From: Nymphaea colorata
Lineage: Eukaryota > Streptophyta > Magnoliopsida > Nymphaeales > Nymphaeaceae
Direction: 5' to 3'
Length of the DNA: 64,000 nucleotides
Assembly: GCF_008831285.2 (NCBI RefSeq)
Contig: NC_045140.1
Location: 13,369,036-13,433,035, forward strand
Shown here: positions 1-12,024 of the stretch, in pieces
Layout: each line of letters opens with the position of its first letter
Position numbering within the stretch: the stretch's first letter is position 1
Notes under the pieces: model-generated
Told to the model about the DNA's origin: nothing
Databases searched by the model: none
The model's input: only the letters and a program-made list of their open reading frames with translations
Program-made: the position numbers and the translations under genes

Positions 1-479
1 TTATGTTTACCAACATTTTGCTTGATTGATCTAAATTTTTATTAGATTTATTACTATAGAATGAAAAATCTAATTTTATAATTAGATGAAGTATTCGTGA
101 AACACCATATTAATTTTGAGAAGAAAGCTTCATCAATCCCCTATATATGGATAGTTTTGTACTTATTGTTGACTTCATTTTGCTTCTCCAGGTAATTAAC
201 CATACCATTTGACTTGCTTTCAACGACAAGTTTTTTAATCCCAAAGGATGAAGATGTAACCTACTAACAAAGTAAACCACAAACTCCATCATTAAAAACA
301 AGAGAGAAATGTATAAATAAATGAGCAAGCAAATGATGGATAACATCCAAGCAACAGATTATTTTGATTCGTTGTGACTATGTTATTAGGACGTATTATT
401 TTGGTTTTGTTTTTTTGATCCTGTCTTTTCTTTTAGAAACCTCTCAATTTTTTAAACATTTTGAATGTTAGGGATATTA
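1..479. other. AT-rich intergenic DNA
   Basis: No coding stretch, repeat or motif was recognised here. The open frames are short, and their composition is that of random AT-rich sequence. Confidence 0.5.
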
Positions 480-618
480 TTTTAAAGTATTATAAATTCT
501 ATCATTTCATTTCCTTTATATAGTTCAAACAAACTTGATTTTAGTATTTCATTTCATTTCTATTTAAACAAGCTTTATAATTACCTCTTTCATTTTCTTT
601 CATTTCCTTTCCTTTCTA

Positions 619-626
619 TCCAAACA
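619..626. repeat. 8-bp target site duplication, left copy (TCCAAACA)
   Basis: TCCAAACA lies directly before the TAAGCCTGGGCA terminus and is repeated exactly at 1406-1413 after the opposite terminus. Eight base pairs is the duplication length typical of hAT transposons. Confidence 0.8.
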
Positions 627-1405
627 TAAGCCTGGGCACCGGGCCGGGCCGCCGCCGGGTACCCGGTACCCGGCCCGACTCGGTCCCGGGCCCGGGCCGG
701 GCCGCCGCCGGGTACCCGGTACCCGGCCCGACTCAGTCCCGGGCCCGGGCCTTGCTTTTATAGTAGTCGGCCCGTTAGTTACCGGGCTCGGCCCGGCCCG
801 GTAACTAACGGGCCGGGCGCGGGCCAGCCACTTTGATCGGCGGCAGCCCTCGAAGCCCGTTGTTTTTTTTTTTTAAATGAACTTCGTTACTCGTTAGGGA
901 CCTAGGGTTAAATAAAAATGAACTTGAGCTTAGAGAGTTAGGGTTTACTTTTCGACCTTCCATCGTCACCGTCGCCCGTCGAGACTCGAGAGATTGCATT
1001 TGCGGCATTGCCTCCTCTTCGCCCATCGGCTGCTCCTCCGGTCGTCGTCGTCGCCATCGGCTGCCTTCTCCGGTGACCGTGTGCCGGCTGCCGTGAAGGT
1101 CTTCAGTCTGTAAACTATCAATGTGCCTATAAAAGAACTTGATACTCCATGGTGTTTCATCATCTGAAGCTGTAAATTGTGTTGCCTCCTGCATTCGTTG
1201 TGTCTGAGTTTTTTCAATAACGGGTCGGGCCGAAGCCCATCTCAGCCCGCCCGGCCCATTATTAATCGGGTCGGGCCTCGGGCCTTGACCGAAGCCCGAG
1301 GCCCGATATGACTTGGGCCCGGCCCAGCCCGTTTAGGTTATTGGGCTTCATTTTTACATTTTTATCGGGCCGGGCCGGCCAGGCCCGGCCTGATGCCCAG
1401 CCTTA
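627..1405. mobile_element. Non-autonomous hAT-like element, GGCCCGG-rich ends
   Basis: The 779-bp element begins TAAGCCTGGGCA and ends TGCCCAGCCTTA. These are inverted repeats with one mismatch, flanked by a perfect 8-bp duplication. Both ends are very rich in GGGCC/CCCGG. The left end holds a 53-bp direct duplication (period measured at 646/699) with internal GGTACC palindromes. The middle (about 840-1210) is unlike the ends: it is a GC-rich stretch resembling a captured leader or exon, with no recognisable protein. No transposase is encoded, so mobilisation would have to be in trans. The hAT assignment rests on duplication length and inverted termini. Confidence 0.75.
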
Positions 1406-1519
1406 TCCAAACAAGCTTTATAATCACCTCTTTTCATTCCTTTCCATTCATTTTCCATTCTCTTTCCCTTTATTTCTTTTCCTTTCCATTCCTCCCTTTC
1501 CCTTCAACCAAACAGGGCA

Positions 1520-2269
1520 TAAGATCTGTTTATGAAAAAATTCAATCTCTCCCGAATTTCTTCATAAAATTTCAAAATCGTGTAACATCTTCTTATATAA
1601 ATTACTTTGACGTCTCCCTTCTTTTTACAAATTTTGAAAATAATGTTAATCATTTATACTTATTTACAACAATAACCTATATTTTCTAAAACATTTTGAA
1701 AAAGCGTATCATTTTCTCCTTTTCTAACTCTCTGTCCATCAAACGTAGAAATGGGTTTCCTGGAAGTCCATAAACACAATAAGGTTTTGGGAAAAACCAA
1801 AACTCATTCCAGTTCCAAGTTCCAGTATGATGTTTTTGGAATTGCAGTCCAGAAAGATGGGGCAAGCTATACCGAAAAAAAAGAAAAAACAAACTTTACC
1901 TAGATAAAAAAATATTAAATATAATTATACCGTGCTATCTGAAATAAAAACATGATGCAGTTCGTATATTAATAACGTGTGTTCGGCACAATGGCGTTCT
2001 TCCCAACACCCAAAACGCATCCGTTTCTATTGCTAGAACGGAACAGATGGACCCGGTCGGGTCTCACTCCCATCCCTGCAGGCTGCAGCCCGACCACCGT
2101 GCTCAGACTGGGACTCGCATCTTTCACCACGCGTCCAAGCTCGATATGCCGCCGGCGGGGAGACGGCCGAAGCAGAGCCTTCGTGCTTCTCTGGATGGAG
2201 GGGAAGGTGTCTCCTCTTGGAAAATGAGGGACCCATTTACCCAAACGCTTCCCTCCTGAACCCACGCAA
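1520..2269. other. Intergenic region and presumed promoter/leader of the PPR gene
   Basis: No gene is visible. It becomes GC-rich from about 2040, as plant 5' leaders often do. Short overlapping open frames on both strands show no family features. No convincing TATA box was found. Confidence 0.4.
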
Positions 2270-4549
2270 ATGAATCAGCTCCTTAGACGCTTCTTCACCA
2301 CCCACAAATCCGGCCGATTCCGCCGCCCCAATGTCTGTCCACCTCCCTTCTCCACGTCCTCCCTCCGCCTCCCCAGGGCGGAGTCCCTCGACGTCGGGGC
2401 CGCTGGAAACAAGTGGATTCCCTTTCCGGACATGCATCCATCTCTCCTTTATGCTGCTCTCTCTCGGTTGCGCTCCAGCCCGAGCCGTGCCCTCCGGTTC
2501 TTCCTCTGGTTCGGCCGACAGCCAGGCGCCCACCTCACGGTCGACGCCTACGGTGTCATCTTATGCATAATTGCTGAGAGCGGATTGAAGTCCTGTTTGT
2601 GGGCATTGGTTCAGAGACTGCTGTTCGACCAGGATAAGCCTTTCTTGATTGGGGTCGTCGATTTTTTAGCTCGACGATCAGTGAAACCGATCGTTTTGGA
2701 TGTAATATTCGTCTCTCTGATGAAAAGGAGGATGTTTGATGACATTGTTTTGGTCGCTAGTGCTATTGATAAGAGTGGATATATCTTGCCTTTCAAGATT
2801 TGTAATAGATTAGTTAGGGTTCTGAAGGTTCATGAGGAGTTTATAGACTTGAATTTAGCTATCTTTTCACTTTTTAGATCATGTTTAAGCAATGCTGGTA
2901 GGAATCGTGTTAATGGGTGCAATCTGGGGGACACTTTTTGTTTTACCAATGAGAGTGGAGTTTGTTTAAAAAATTCAAATAATGATTTGATCTGGAATGC
3001 GAGTTCGAATGTCCAAAGTGAGAATTCATTGGTTCAGAGATTTGGTAATGAGAACACTCAATTGTTGCAGAAGCATAGTGGTGGGAGGAATCGATTCAAA
3101 CAATACATTAGCATGATCAGAGCATTGTGCCTGGAAAGGAAGGTTGGTGTAGCTCTCTACCTCAGGGAAGAGATGAGACAGATGCACTTGGTGCCTGATA
3201 TTGTTACTTATAACTGTTTGATGAACGGACTATGTAAAATTGGTGATTTGTGGAGGGCAAGTCGTTTGTTGAGGGAGACTGTTGAAGAAGGGACTGAGCC
3301 TAATACATGCACTTATAACACTCTGATTGATGGTTATTGTCGATCTAATGGTGTTGACAATGCAATTGTTCTCTTGTTTTCCATGGTTAAGAATGGGATC
3401 AGACCCAATAAGGTAACTTGCAACATACTTGTTCATGCATTGTGTAAAAAGGGTCTTCTTGAGGGTGCGAAGAAGCTTCTTGCAGATATACTTGGTGAGC
3501 ATGAAACCTCCGATTTGATCACTTCAACCATACTTATCAACGGGTGTTTCAAAACAGGGGATCTGATCCAGGCGTCTGAAATATGGGAACAGATGACAAG
3601 AAAGGACACCATTGTCGATGTTGCAGCATACAATGTCCTTATTAATGGGTTTTTCTCAAGCTGCAACACGAGGCTTGCATTTGGAGTTTTCGGTGAAATG
3701 TTAAAAAAGGGCTACTGCCCTGATGTAATAACGTATAACAGTTTGATTAGTGGACTGTGTAGAGAAGGGAAATTAGTTGATGCTTGTAATCTTCACAATG
3801 ATATGCTGATCATGGGGGTTGCTCCTGATCACGTTTCATACAAGCTGGTTATTCATGGACTATGCTTGCAAGGAAATGTTAATTTAGCACAAGTTTTCTT
3901 CCACAAGATGATAGATGATTTTATTATCCCGGATCCTCTTGTCTGGAATATCCTGATTTATGGATATGGTAGAAATGGAGAGGTAGGTCATGCTATAAGG
4001 ATAGGAGATTGGATGTATGAGTTTGGCTATGCACCAAATGTTTTCACATACAATGCGTTGATCTATGCATACATAAGGGGGCGGAATCTTCAAGAAGCAT
4101 TTATGTTGAAGCAGAAAATGTTATTTAAGGGTTGTTTTCCAGATGTTGTGACCTACAACCTATTAATATACGGAGTATGTAGTATTGGTCATATTTATTT
4201 TGCTTTCCAGTTGTATGATGAAATGCGAAGAAGAGGTTGCAAACCTGATATTTATACCTACACTGAATTGATTCGTGGTCTTTGTGTTCATGGGAAAGTG
4301 GAAGAAGCTGAAGAACTTCTTATGAAGATCCAGAAATCTGGTGTAACTACTGACCATGTCCCCTTTCATATCCTCATCAAGAAGTATTGCAGAATAAAAG
4401 AACCAAGAAAAGCATATCTTCTATACGAGCAGATGAAAGCAAAAGGACTTGTGAGCCAGCATTCTACCTACTATATACTCATTTCTGAACTGAATAAAAA
4501 GGGTTTTGTGAAGGAAGCATGTGAAGTACTGAAGAATATTGATTGTTAG
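2270..4549 (+). CDS. P-class pentatricopeptide repeat (PPR) protein, probably mitochondrial
   Basis: An intact, intronless frame of 759 residues. P-class PPR proteins bind organellar RNA one base per repeat and act in stabilising, splicing or translating it. The start MNQLLRRFF followed by TTHKSGRFRR is rich in Arg and Ser with no acidic residue, which suits a mitochondrial targeting peptide (inference). Residues about 50-270 are a less repetitive helical region. From residue 276 to the end there are 13 consecutive 35-residue repeats plus a final partial one, with typical phases such as VVTYNLLI, GLCREGK and GYCPD. There is no E, DYW or SMR domain, so RNA editing by its own deaminase is unlikely. 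Lack of introns is normal for this family. The exact orthologue and RNA target cannot be told from the sequence. Confidence 0.95.
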   Translation: MNQLLRRFFTTHKSGRFRRPNVCPPPFSTSSLRLPRAESLDVGAAGNKWIPFPDMHPSLLYAALSRLRSSPSRALRFFLWFGRQPGAHLTVDAYGVILCIIAESGLKSCLWALVQRLLFDQDKPFLIGVVDFLARRSVKPIVLDVIFVSLMKRRMFDDIVLVASAIDKSGYILPFKICNRLVRVLKVHEEFIDLNLAIFSLFRSCLSNAGRNRVNGCNLGDTFCFTNESGVCLKNSNNDLIWNASSNVQSENSLVQRFGNENTQLLQKHSGGRNRFKQYISMIRALCLERKVGVALYLREEMRQMHLVPDIVTYNCLMNGLCKIGDLWRASRLLRETVEEGTEPNTCTYNTLIDGYCRSNGVDNAIVLLFSMVKNGIRPNKVTCNILVHALCKKGLLEGAKKLLADILGEHETSDLITSTILINGCFKTGDLIQASEIWEQMTRKDTIVDVAAYNVLINGFFSSCNTRLAFGVFGEMLKKGYCPDVITYNSLISGLCREGKLVDACNLHNDMLIMGVAPDHVSYKLVIHGLCLQGNVNLAQVFFHKMIDDFIIPDPLVWNILIYGYGRNGEVGHAIRIGDWMYEFGYAPNVFTYNALIYAYIRGRNLQEAFMLKQKMLFKGCFPDVVTYNLLIYGVCSIGHIYFAFQLYDEMRRRGCKPDIYTYTELIRGLCVHGKVEEAEELLMKIQKSGVTTDHVPFHILIKKYCRIKEPRKAYLLYEQMKAKGLVSQHSTYYILISELNKKGFVKEACEVLKNIDC

Positions 4550-7430
4550 GTCTGTAGAGCAGTAAAGTTCTTGTTAATTGGCTTACTGATGCATCTGCAG
4601 GACAGGCTTCAGAAAAATGGATTGACTATTTGAGTTTCAGACATATAACAAATCATTGCTGAAAGGATTAACTGGAAATATGTTCATATTTTAGCTATTT
4701 TTCATGATTGTCGGAGGGCAAAAAGTTCAGCTGATTGGGCTTCAATGCCTGGCTGTCCTTCTTGTGGCAGGTTTTGAAGCATGGCGACCTTGGTGACAAA
4801 GAGAACACCAAAGAGTGTCATTTCAAACAGTTCATTTTGCTGTTAAAGATTGTCATACAAGAGCAATGATCCGACAACACAAAATTTGGTTATTCCAGGG
4901 AACTCCGTGTTAGAATGTATGTATGTTGTCCACTGCCTTTCTCATATTTTAAGTGTATTTGCTTATTTGCTATTTTTACTGCGTGTGACCTACTTCTCAA
5001 GCGTGTCCACCTAATCATGCTTGTTGAATTTCTGAAATTGGTTCGTGCTCGTTTTAAAAAACTACTGAACAGTATGTCAGTTCTAATCTCTAAAGCTCTT
5101 AAGCTGTCTAAGTTGCATGCTTTGTGAAACCTTTGAGATTGCCTAGTTGCTTGTTCACAGCTTTGCTTGCCAAAACTTTTATTTAGTTCCTTCTTCTAGT
5201 GATACCCTGTTATTTTGTCTAGTGTATTTGTTAGACTGACATGAGCATCCACCTTCTTTTTTAAGGCAGATTGGGATTAGGCAGATGCCTGCCAGATGAT
5301 GACAACAGATGCACCTCAATATTGAATTCTTGGCATCCTTTAACTTTGAAGATCATAACTCCATGCCCTAACTAGGTGGACGGACCTCTTGTTGGCTACA
5401 AGCGTTTATATTTGAGGAGCTTTATTTGTCAAAGGCTCTTCTCTCAGACTCCGGTGTTTTTGTGAGGTATATAAGCCTGAACTGTAATATGATTGCTTAC
5501 CTTTTCTTTGCCTTTGTAAATACACAACACATATTTATGATATTTTTCCATGCCTGTTTGTCCTTTTCTGAGGGACGGAGTTTGAGATAGGTTCAGGAAT
5601 TTGTGTAGCGCTCTCTTCCTTCGGCTCATCAGCTGGGGAACGTTCCTTCTTTTCCAGTTTCCTTTTCTCTCCTCTTTTCAGCAAACAATAAGTGTAATAG
5701 ATGGCCATGCAAATACTTGCATCAGAAGTTTAGGGTGTATGTGATTGCTTGGAGCGTGCTTGCGTGGTGTATGTTCAGACTAGTGTGTGCTTTCACCCTA
5801 ATATTGGAGGCAAGTCAGAACTTCCCTCTCTGTCTTTCTTTCGTCAGTTTCAAGGCTGAAACTTTTATGTCTGTGAAGTCAGTCCTGGACTTCCTCACTC
5901 ATGTGTTTGATTGCCTTGTATATGGTGCAAACTTTATATGAACTAATGGTTATTCAGGCGTTCAAAACCTGGCCTTGTAGTGTCTGTAGAGCCAAACGAG
6001 AGGAAATGTTTGTGTTTCATATCTTGTTGACATTTCATGTTAAGCTTCTAATTTTCATTTTCTTTTTTTATATTCTCCTTCCAATAATTTTTCTTAGATG
6101 ATCTGTACGATATTAAGAAAAGCACGTATTGAAATATCATGGATGTAACATCAGTTTGCTATTATGTGCATGAGAACTACTTATATTTAGCATAGAAGTT
6201 GCCAGTTGATTATATTTATGTGAGTGAAGTTTGAATTGACAGATTCCAACCAAATAAGCATGATGCAGAAGTGCCACATGTCAGAATATATATTCAATTC
6301 AATTTTTTAAAACAAATATACTAATAACATTTTCGACGACTCTCTACTGTTTTAATTGAATCTTTGAACCACCCAATTTTCCAAGTAAGCAGTTCAGTCT
6401 ATTCTATTCAGATTCCAATTTTTATAGCAGTGGTAGTGACTGCACTGTATTGTGTAGGCATTAACCAATTGACAGAGGCCTGCTAACCTAATAATTCCTT
6501 GGAAGGTGACCACAATGCAGGAACAATCTCTACCAGAAGCTTGGTTTGGTTCAGTCACCACATTTTTCCATGCTTTAGGTGCACTTAGGTGTAAAGTAAA
6601 GTTCTGGTGATGTGGGAATCAAAAGCGAGCTGCACTGAACAACTGTACTTTGAGCCAAGAAAGATGTCCAAAGCATCAGCCTAATCACAGCAGGGATAAA
6701 TTCTCTGATCACTATCATGGCGAGTGACTAATTTAGTACTTTGATAGTTGGCCTGAACACTTGCCGAGCCAGGAGTTGGTGTTCAAAGCATCCGACAGAT
6801 GTAAATCTCAGACCACCTTCTCCTTTTTCCTGCTTGCGAACACTACCTAACAATATTTATCTTCTTTCACAAGGGAAACATAACAACTTCACAGCCTGAA
6901 TAGATGTTTCGTTTGAAGCAAACTAGTAAAAGTCACATATTCAATGGTGTATACTTTTGTTTGTTAAAGCCTAATTATGAGTCTGTCTTCCCTTTATTTC
7001 TGTCTCTTTTTTTTATCTCAAACTACAGACCATCATGGTTTTATCATTGGTTGTGTCTTATATCTGAACCCTATTATTTATCTCTCTGGACAATTCTAGA
7101 TGTCAAGTTTCAAACGTTCATCCAAGTGGGATATGTATGTGATAGTAAGGAGCACTTATTTAATGACAAGTTCTTCAGATGTATTTATGGTCAGACCTTC
7201 CCCCTCCAGTCTCAGATCATGGCTTTTGGGAAATAAGATGAGAAAGTGGATTAGTGGTGGATCTTATACTGGACTAAACCAATGCCTTCCAACCAAACCA
7301 GCAGAAAGTTCATCATGTATTTTTGCTCTTTTACAGTAGTTTGCTGGAGGATTGTCCTGATTGACATCTCCAATGGTGCCCCTTAGACCACTCACCACAA
7401 CAGGCCCAACCAATATCCACGAGTTAACCT
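4550..7430. other. 3' region of the PPR gene and intergenic DNA
   Basis: Mostly AT-rich, with scattered short open frames that show no domain. The first few hundred bases probably include the PPR 3' UTR. No transposon ends or conserved exons were recognised. Confidence 0.4.
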
Positions 7431-7497
7431 CAACTTGGCCCATGGATCAATACTGAGTTCCTTAAAACCACACTATCAACATTATCTTGGAAGATTT

Positions 7498-7574
7498 CAG
7501 CATTGTGATGCTTGTCAATTGACGAAAACTGAAAGAAGAGAATGTAGGGAATTTCAGCATTGTGATGCTTTGTC
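7498..7574 (+). repeat. Short direct repeat (AATTTCAGCATTGTGATGCTT-like)
   Basis: TTTCAGCATTGTGATGCTT occurs at about 7495 and again at about 7552, roughly 57 bp apart, just upstream of the Copia remnant. It looks like a local duplication with no known role. Confidence 0.6.
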
Positions 7575-7957
7575 TGTGTTTTTGTTCTTGGAGCTGCTCA
7601 TGGTCGCCCGACTTTGTTGTGGAGGTTTGTGCCTTGATTGTGATGCCATTTACCGTTGGTGCTCCCAGTTGCCGCTGCTGCCCTCCACCACTGCCTTTCT
7701 CTGCTGTGGCGCTAGCCCTTCAACCGCCTTACTCCCAGTTGCCATAGGTGCTCCTAGTTGCCGCTGCATGTTGCCTCTGCGTTTCCTTCTAGCAGTCGGT
7801 CGCAGCGTGTTCCACACTACCAGTGATCGTCCTTCTCGTTTCTTACTTAACCCCAGGTTCCTTTATTGCATACACAATGTTATTGTTGTCTCCTGCTGAG
7901 TTGTTCTTCTGTTACTGCTGTGTACGTTTGCTTTTTGCTGCACTGTGAACCTTGATT

Positions 7958-8550
7958 ATGGCAGATTCTACTTGTTCTACTGTCCATACAGACCAGGCCG
8001 ATGTTGGGGCCTATAGAACTGAAAATATCTCTGTTCAAGTTACTACCATTCACCTCACTAAGGAAAATTACCTTCAATGGTCTGCTGCTATCACTATGGA
8101 GATCGCTGGTCGGGGCCGAATTGCTTATGTTAATGGGAGGAAGATTGAACCTATTGAGACTAGTACTACTTGGGACACTTGGTTTCTTGAGGACAACACA
8201 CTTGGTTTCTTGAGGACAACCAAGTAAAAACTTGGATTGTCAATTTTGTATCCTCTGCTATTCAACCCCTCATCCTTTGTAAGAGGACTACAAGGGATAT
8301 GTGGGTTATTTTAGAACAAATATATGGCAAGAAGAAGAAGACTGTTCGAGTGTATCAACTGATGAAAGATGTCTATGCACTACGGCAAGGGAATCTCTCT
8401 GTGGCAGACTTTTATGCAGCTTTGAAATCTAAATGGGAGGAACTTGACTACTATTCTGATGATACTTGGAATTGCCCCCAAGACCAGGTATGTCATGTAG
8501 CCAAAGAATGGTGCCATCTCTGGAGAAAAAAGTAATTCTTGTATGGAAGA
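7958..8550 (+). pseudogene. Copia element A gag remnant
   Basis: Starts MADSTCSTVHT and carries the Copia gag features LTKENYLQWSAAI, MWVILEQIYGKK and LSVADFYAALKSKWEEL. A 23-bp tandem duplication (8175-8197 and 8198-8220) shifts the frame and brings in a stop at about 8225. The CCHC zinc knuckle expected before the protease is absent, apparently through a deletion between gag and protease. Confidence 0.75.
8175..8220 (+). repeat. 23-bp perfect tandem duplication inside gag
   Basis: Two adjacent identical 23-base copies beginning ACACTTGG. Because 23 is not a multiple of three, the duplication breaks the frame. Confidence 0.9.
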
Positions 8551-9920
8551 ATGAATTGTTGACAGTGGTGTCACCCACCACATTTGGCAATCTTAAGCTC
8601 TTCCATGAGTATAAGCTCTCATTAGGAAAGGAACGTGTTTCTCTTGCCGATGGTTCCTTTACCTCTGTGGCAGGAAAAGAGAGTCTTTCTTTGTTAAACA
8701 AATTCTTAGTGCATGGTGCCTTACATGTTCCTCATCTTCCCTTCAATCTTTTGTCTGTAAGCAAAATTACAAAAGAGCTGAATTGTGAACTCATATTTTC
8801 TGCAAATCGCTGTGTTTTGCAGGACTTGGTGACAGGAAAGAGGATTAGGATTGGTTTGGTGTCTGAAGGGTTATATCGATTACCCATCCGTGTGGCCACC
8901 GCTCTTATGATAGCTGTTAGCAGAACAAAGGAGAGGAGAAAGGATTGTCTTCAATTGTTTTTGTATTGGCATGAACGCCTTGGGCATCTTCCTTTTGAAA
9001 TTTTGAAACAGTTTTTTCCTTATTTATGTTTCAGTTTGGACATGTTTATGATATCTTGTGATGTATGTCAATTTGCTAAACATGTTAGGGCTTCATACCC
9101 TATTTCCACCAGTCGTGCCAATGAAATTTTCTCTTTGATTCATTCTGATGTGTGGGGGCCTTCGGGAATTCATACCCGTCAAGGTTTTCAATACTTTATA
9201 ACTTTTATAGATGATTTCTCCAGAAGCACCTTTGTATACTTGTTGAAAGACCATAGTGAAATGCCTCATGTCATAGAGACCTTCATTCTTCTTGTGGAGA
9301 CTCAATATGACGGATCTGTTAAGACCTTCTGGTCTGATAATGCTCGAGAGTATGCGTGTCAATCTGTTGAAGATGTCCTCCATTTATACCCCTCCACAAA
9401 ATGGGGTAGTTGAGAGGAAAAATCGTCAATTACTCAATGTCACCAGGGCTCTCTTGTTTCAAAGGAATCTTCCAAAACAATATTGGGGTGATGTTGTTCT
9501 CACTAGTGCATATCTGATCAATCGTATGCCTAGTCGTGTGCTAAATGGGCGGACTCCTCACTCTATGCTTCCAGGGAGTCGTCAACCCTTTTCCCTTCCA
9601 CCTCGTGCCTTTGGATGTGTTTGCTTTATTCATGATCACAATCCTCATGTTAAAAAAAAGTTGATCCGAAGTCAATTAAGAGTGTTTTTGTTGGGTACTC
9701 TCCTACTGAAAAGGGGTATAAGTGCCTTGATCCTACTATTGGTCAAGTTTATGTTACCAAGGATGTCACCTTCTTGGAACATGTCTCTTACTTTTGTGAG
9801 AATCCTCTTTAGGGGGAGAAGTCTAGATCAAGGGAAGAGTATTCTCAGAGTCAAGAGATTCAGTTCACAGATTTTCTGGATTACAAGCAGGAAGAAAATC
9901 AAACAGTTGTACTTGTAGAT
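8551..9920 (+). pseudogene. Copia element A protease-integrase remnant
   Basis: The aspartic protease motif D-S-G-V-T-H-H is at 8561, in a different frame from the following domain. The pre-integrase zinc-binding region has WHERLGH and CDVCQFAKH. The integrase core shows HSDVWGP and WSDNAREY, followed after a frame change by PPQNGVVERKNRQ, giving the three acidic catalytic positions. Later parts of the integrase are frameshifted. Confidence 0.8.
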
Positions 9921-11020
9921 GTGCTTGAGCATGAGAGGGTTGAAGGGTGCTCTACTAGGACTGAGGAGGAACGCAATCACTTGTTTGGGCAGGTTTACTC
10001 TAGGCGAAAAGTACGTACAGATGAGGTGACTGATGGTGATAATTCTACTCCCAATCCTAATGCTATTCCTTCCCTTGATGACCCAAGTCGTGCTCGGGAG
10101 ATTCAGACTAAGGCTGCAAATGAAGAGCTTCCCATTGCCCTGAGAAAGGGTGTCAAGTCATGTACTCAATACCCGATTGGTAACTTCGTATCATATTCTA
10201 GACTGAGCAAGAATTATAAATGTTTTGTATCATCTCTTTCTTTGGTTGTGATTCCCAGGACTGTTACTAGACTCAGAGTGATCTCAAGTGGACTCATGCA
10301 ATGTAAGAAGAGATAAAAGCCTTGCGCAGAAACATGACATGGGAAGTTGTAAAGATCTCTGAAGTGGCTCATCTGGTTGCATCCAAGTGGGTCTACACCA
10401 TTAAGTACAAATCAGATGGGAGTGTTGAGAGGTACAAAGCTCGCCTTGTTGCCAAGGGGTTTAGTCAGAAATATGAGATTGACTATTTGGAGACTTTTGC
10501 TCTGTTTGCAAAGATGAAGATAGTTAGAGTTATTATTTCTTTAGCTGTAATGAAGGAATGAAGGATGTACCAACTTGACGTTAAAAATGCTTTTCTCAAT
10601 GGTGACCTTGAAGAGGAGGTGTATATGTGTATGCCCCTAGGATATGAGGAACTGAGAAAATGCTGTGAACTGAAGAAAGCTTTATCTGGGCTCAAACAAT
10701 CGCCCTGAACATGGTTTGAACGTCTTAGACTTGTAATGAGACAACATGGATACGATCAAGAAAATGGAGATCATACTCTATTTGTGAAGAGGATGGAAGG
10801 TAAAGTTGCTCTTTTGTTAGTCTATGTTGATGATATGATTGTTACAGGCGATGATGAAGCTGAAATAACAAGATTAAAGAGTTTACTGGCTATCGAATTT
10901 GATCTCAAGGACCTTGGCAAACTAAGATACTTTCTTGGTATTGAAATTGTTAGATCAGGTACGACTCTTGTACTGAATCAAAGGAAGTATATCTTGGATT
11001 TATTGAAGGGAACATGAAAA
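9921..11020 (+). pseudogene. Copia element A reverse transcriptase remnant
   Basis: Conserved blocks are SKWVYTIKYKSDGSVERYKA, then [30 protein letters not shown] with a TGA in place of the expected codon, and LLLVYVDDMIVTGDD with the catalytic YVDD. At least three internal stops (about 10559, 10706 and 11016) separate the blocks. Confidence 0.85.
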
Positions 11021-11790
11021 CTTGGGTGTAGACCTGCCTCTACTCCTCTGGATGCTGGACACAAGCTCAGTATTAGGAATGGAGAACCTCTTTGTGATGA
11101 GGCTAAGGGGAGGTATCAACGTCTGGTTGGAAAATTGATCTATCTTACTCTCACTAGACCTATATTACCTTTGCTGTAAATGTGATGAGTCAGTTCATGC
11201 ATGCTCCTACGAATGCTCACTTGAAGGCTGTTGATAGGATCTTGTGCTGCTTAAAGAGAAATCCTGGCAAGGGGCTTCTATATGTGCAACAAGGGCCTAT
11301 TGAGATTGAAGGGTATTATGATGCAGACTGGGCAGACTGTGTTGATACTAGAAGATCTACTTCAGGGTACTGTGTCTACTTGGGGAGAAATCTTATTACT
11401 TGGAGGAGCAAGAGACAAGATGTTTGTTCCCGCTCTAGTGCAGAAGCTGAATATAGAGCTGTTGCTATTGGAGTGTCAGAATTACTATGGCTAAAAGTGT
11501 TGTTGACTGATATTAGAATAGAGACTGAAGGACCAATGAAGATGTACTGCGATAACAAGTTTGTGATTAACTTAGCCAACAACCCTGTTCTACATGACAG
11601 AACAAAGCATGTTGACATTGACCGTCACTTCATCCGTGAGAGAATTGATGCTAAAGAATTAATCCTACCATACATGAAGTCTGAAGACCGAACTATTGAT
11701 ATTCTGACTAAAGCCTTACCTTCTACTCTGTTTGAGAAAAATGTATCCAAGTTGGGCATGTTTGATATGTATGCCCAACTTGAGGGGAAG
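11021..11790 (+). pseudogene. Copia element A RNase H remnant and polypurine tract
   Basis: Carries the Copia RNase H hallmarks YYDADWADCVDTRRSTSGY, SRSSAEAEYRAVA, MYCDNKFVINLANNP, HDRTKHVDIDRHFIRE and DILTKALP. From 11182 to 11790 it is one open frame. It ends just before the polypurine tract GAGGGGAAG that primes plus-strand synthesis. Confidence 0.85.
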
Positions 11791-12024
11791 TGTTGACGTG
11801 CTTTAGTTTACGGGTCTGGGTCTGGGTTTGGACCCGGTCCAGTCGGTGTTCTTGTTTAGACTCTACTTATGTCATTATAACCCTAATTTTAGAGAAAATG
11901 AAATTCTTAGATAGAGTGTGTCTGGCTGCTAGTGGACACCAGTCCTCCCTCACCCGTGGTTTTTTTCCTTCTTGTTGAGGGGTTTTTCCACATTACATCA
12001 TGTTCTTCTCTTCGTTTTGTTTCT

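Larger units (their letters stand above)
480..1519. mobile_element. Diverged pyrimidine-rich MITE copy interrupted by a hAT-like element
   Basis: The two flanks (about 480-626 and 1406-1516) are CT-rich and share an ACAAGCTTTATAATNACCTC motif. The right flank ends in CAACCAAACAGGGC. The same features occur in reverse order in the better preserved MITE at 37912-38391. I infer an older copy of that family, split by the element at 627-1405. Its left terminus is not recognisable, so the left boundary is approximate. Confidence 0.5.

Noticed and set aside
2237-2533. Minus-strand open frame over the PPR start
   Set aside because: Shadow frame of the GC-rich 5' part of the PPR gene, with no family features.
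7435-7899. Gene starting MAHGSILSSLK before the Copia remnant
   Set aside because: Cys/Leu-rich random-looking frame spanning a local duplication, with no domain. Possibly degenerate retrotransposon leader.
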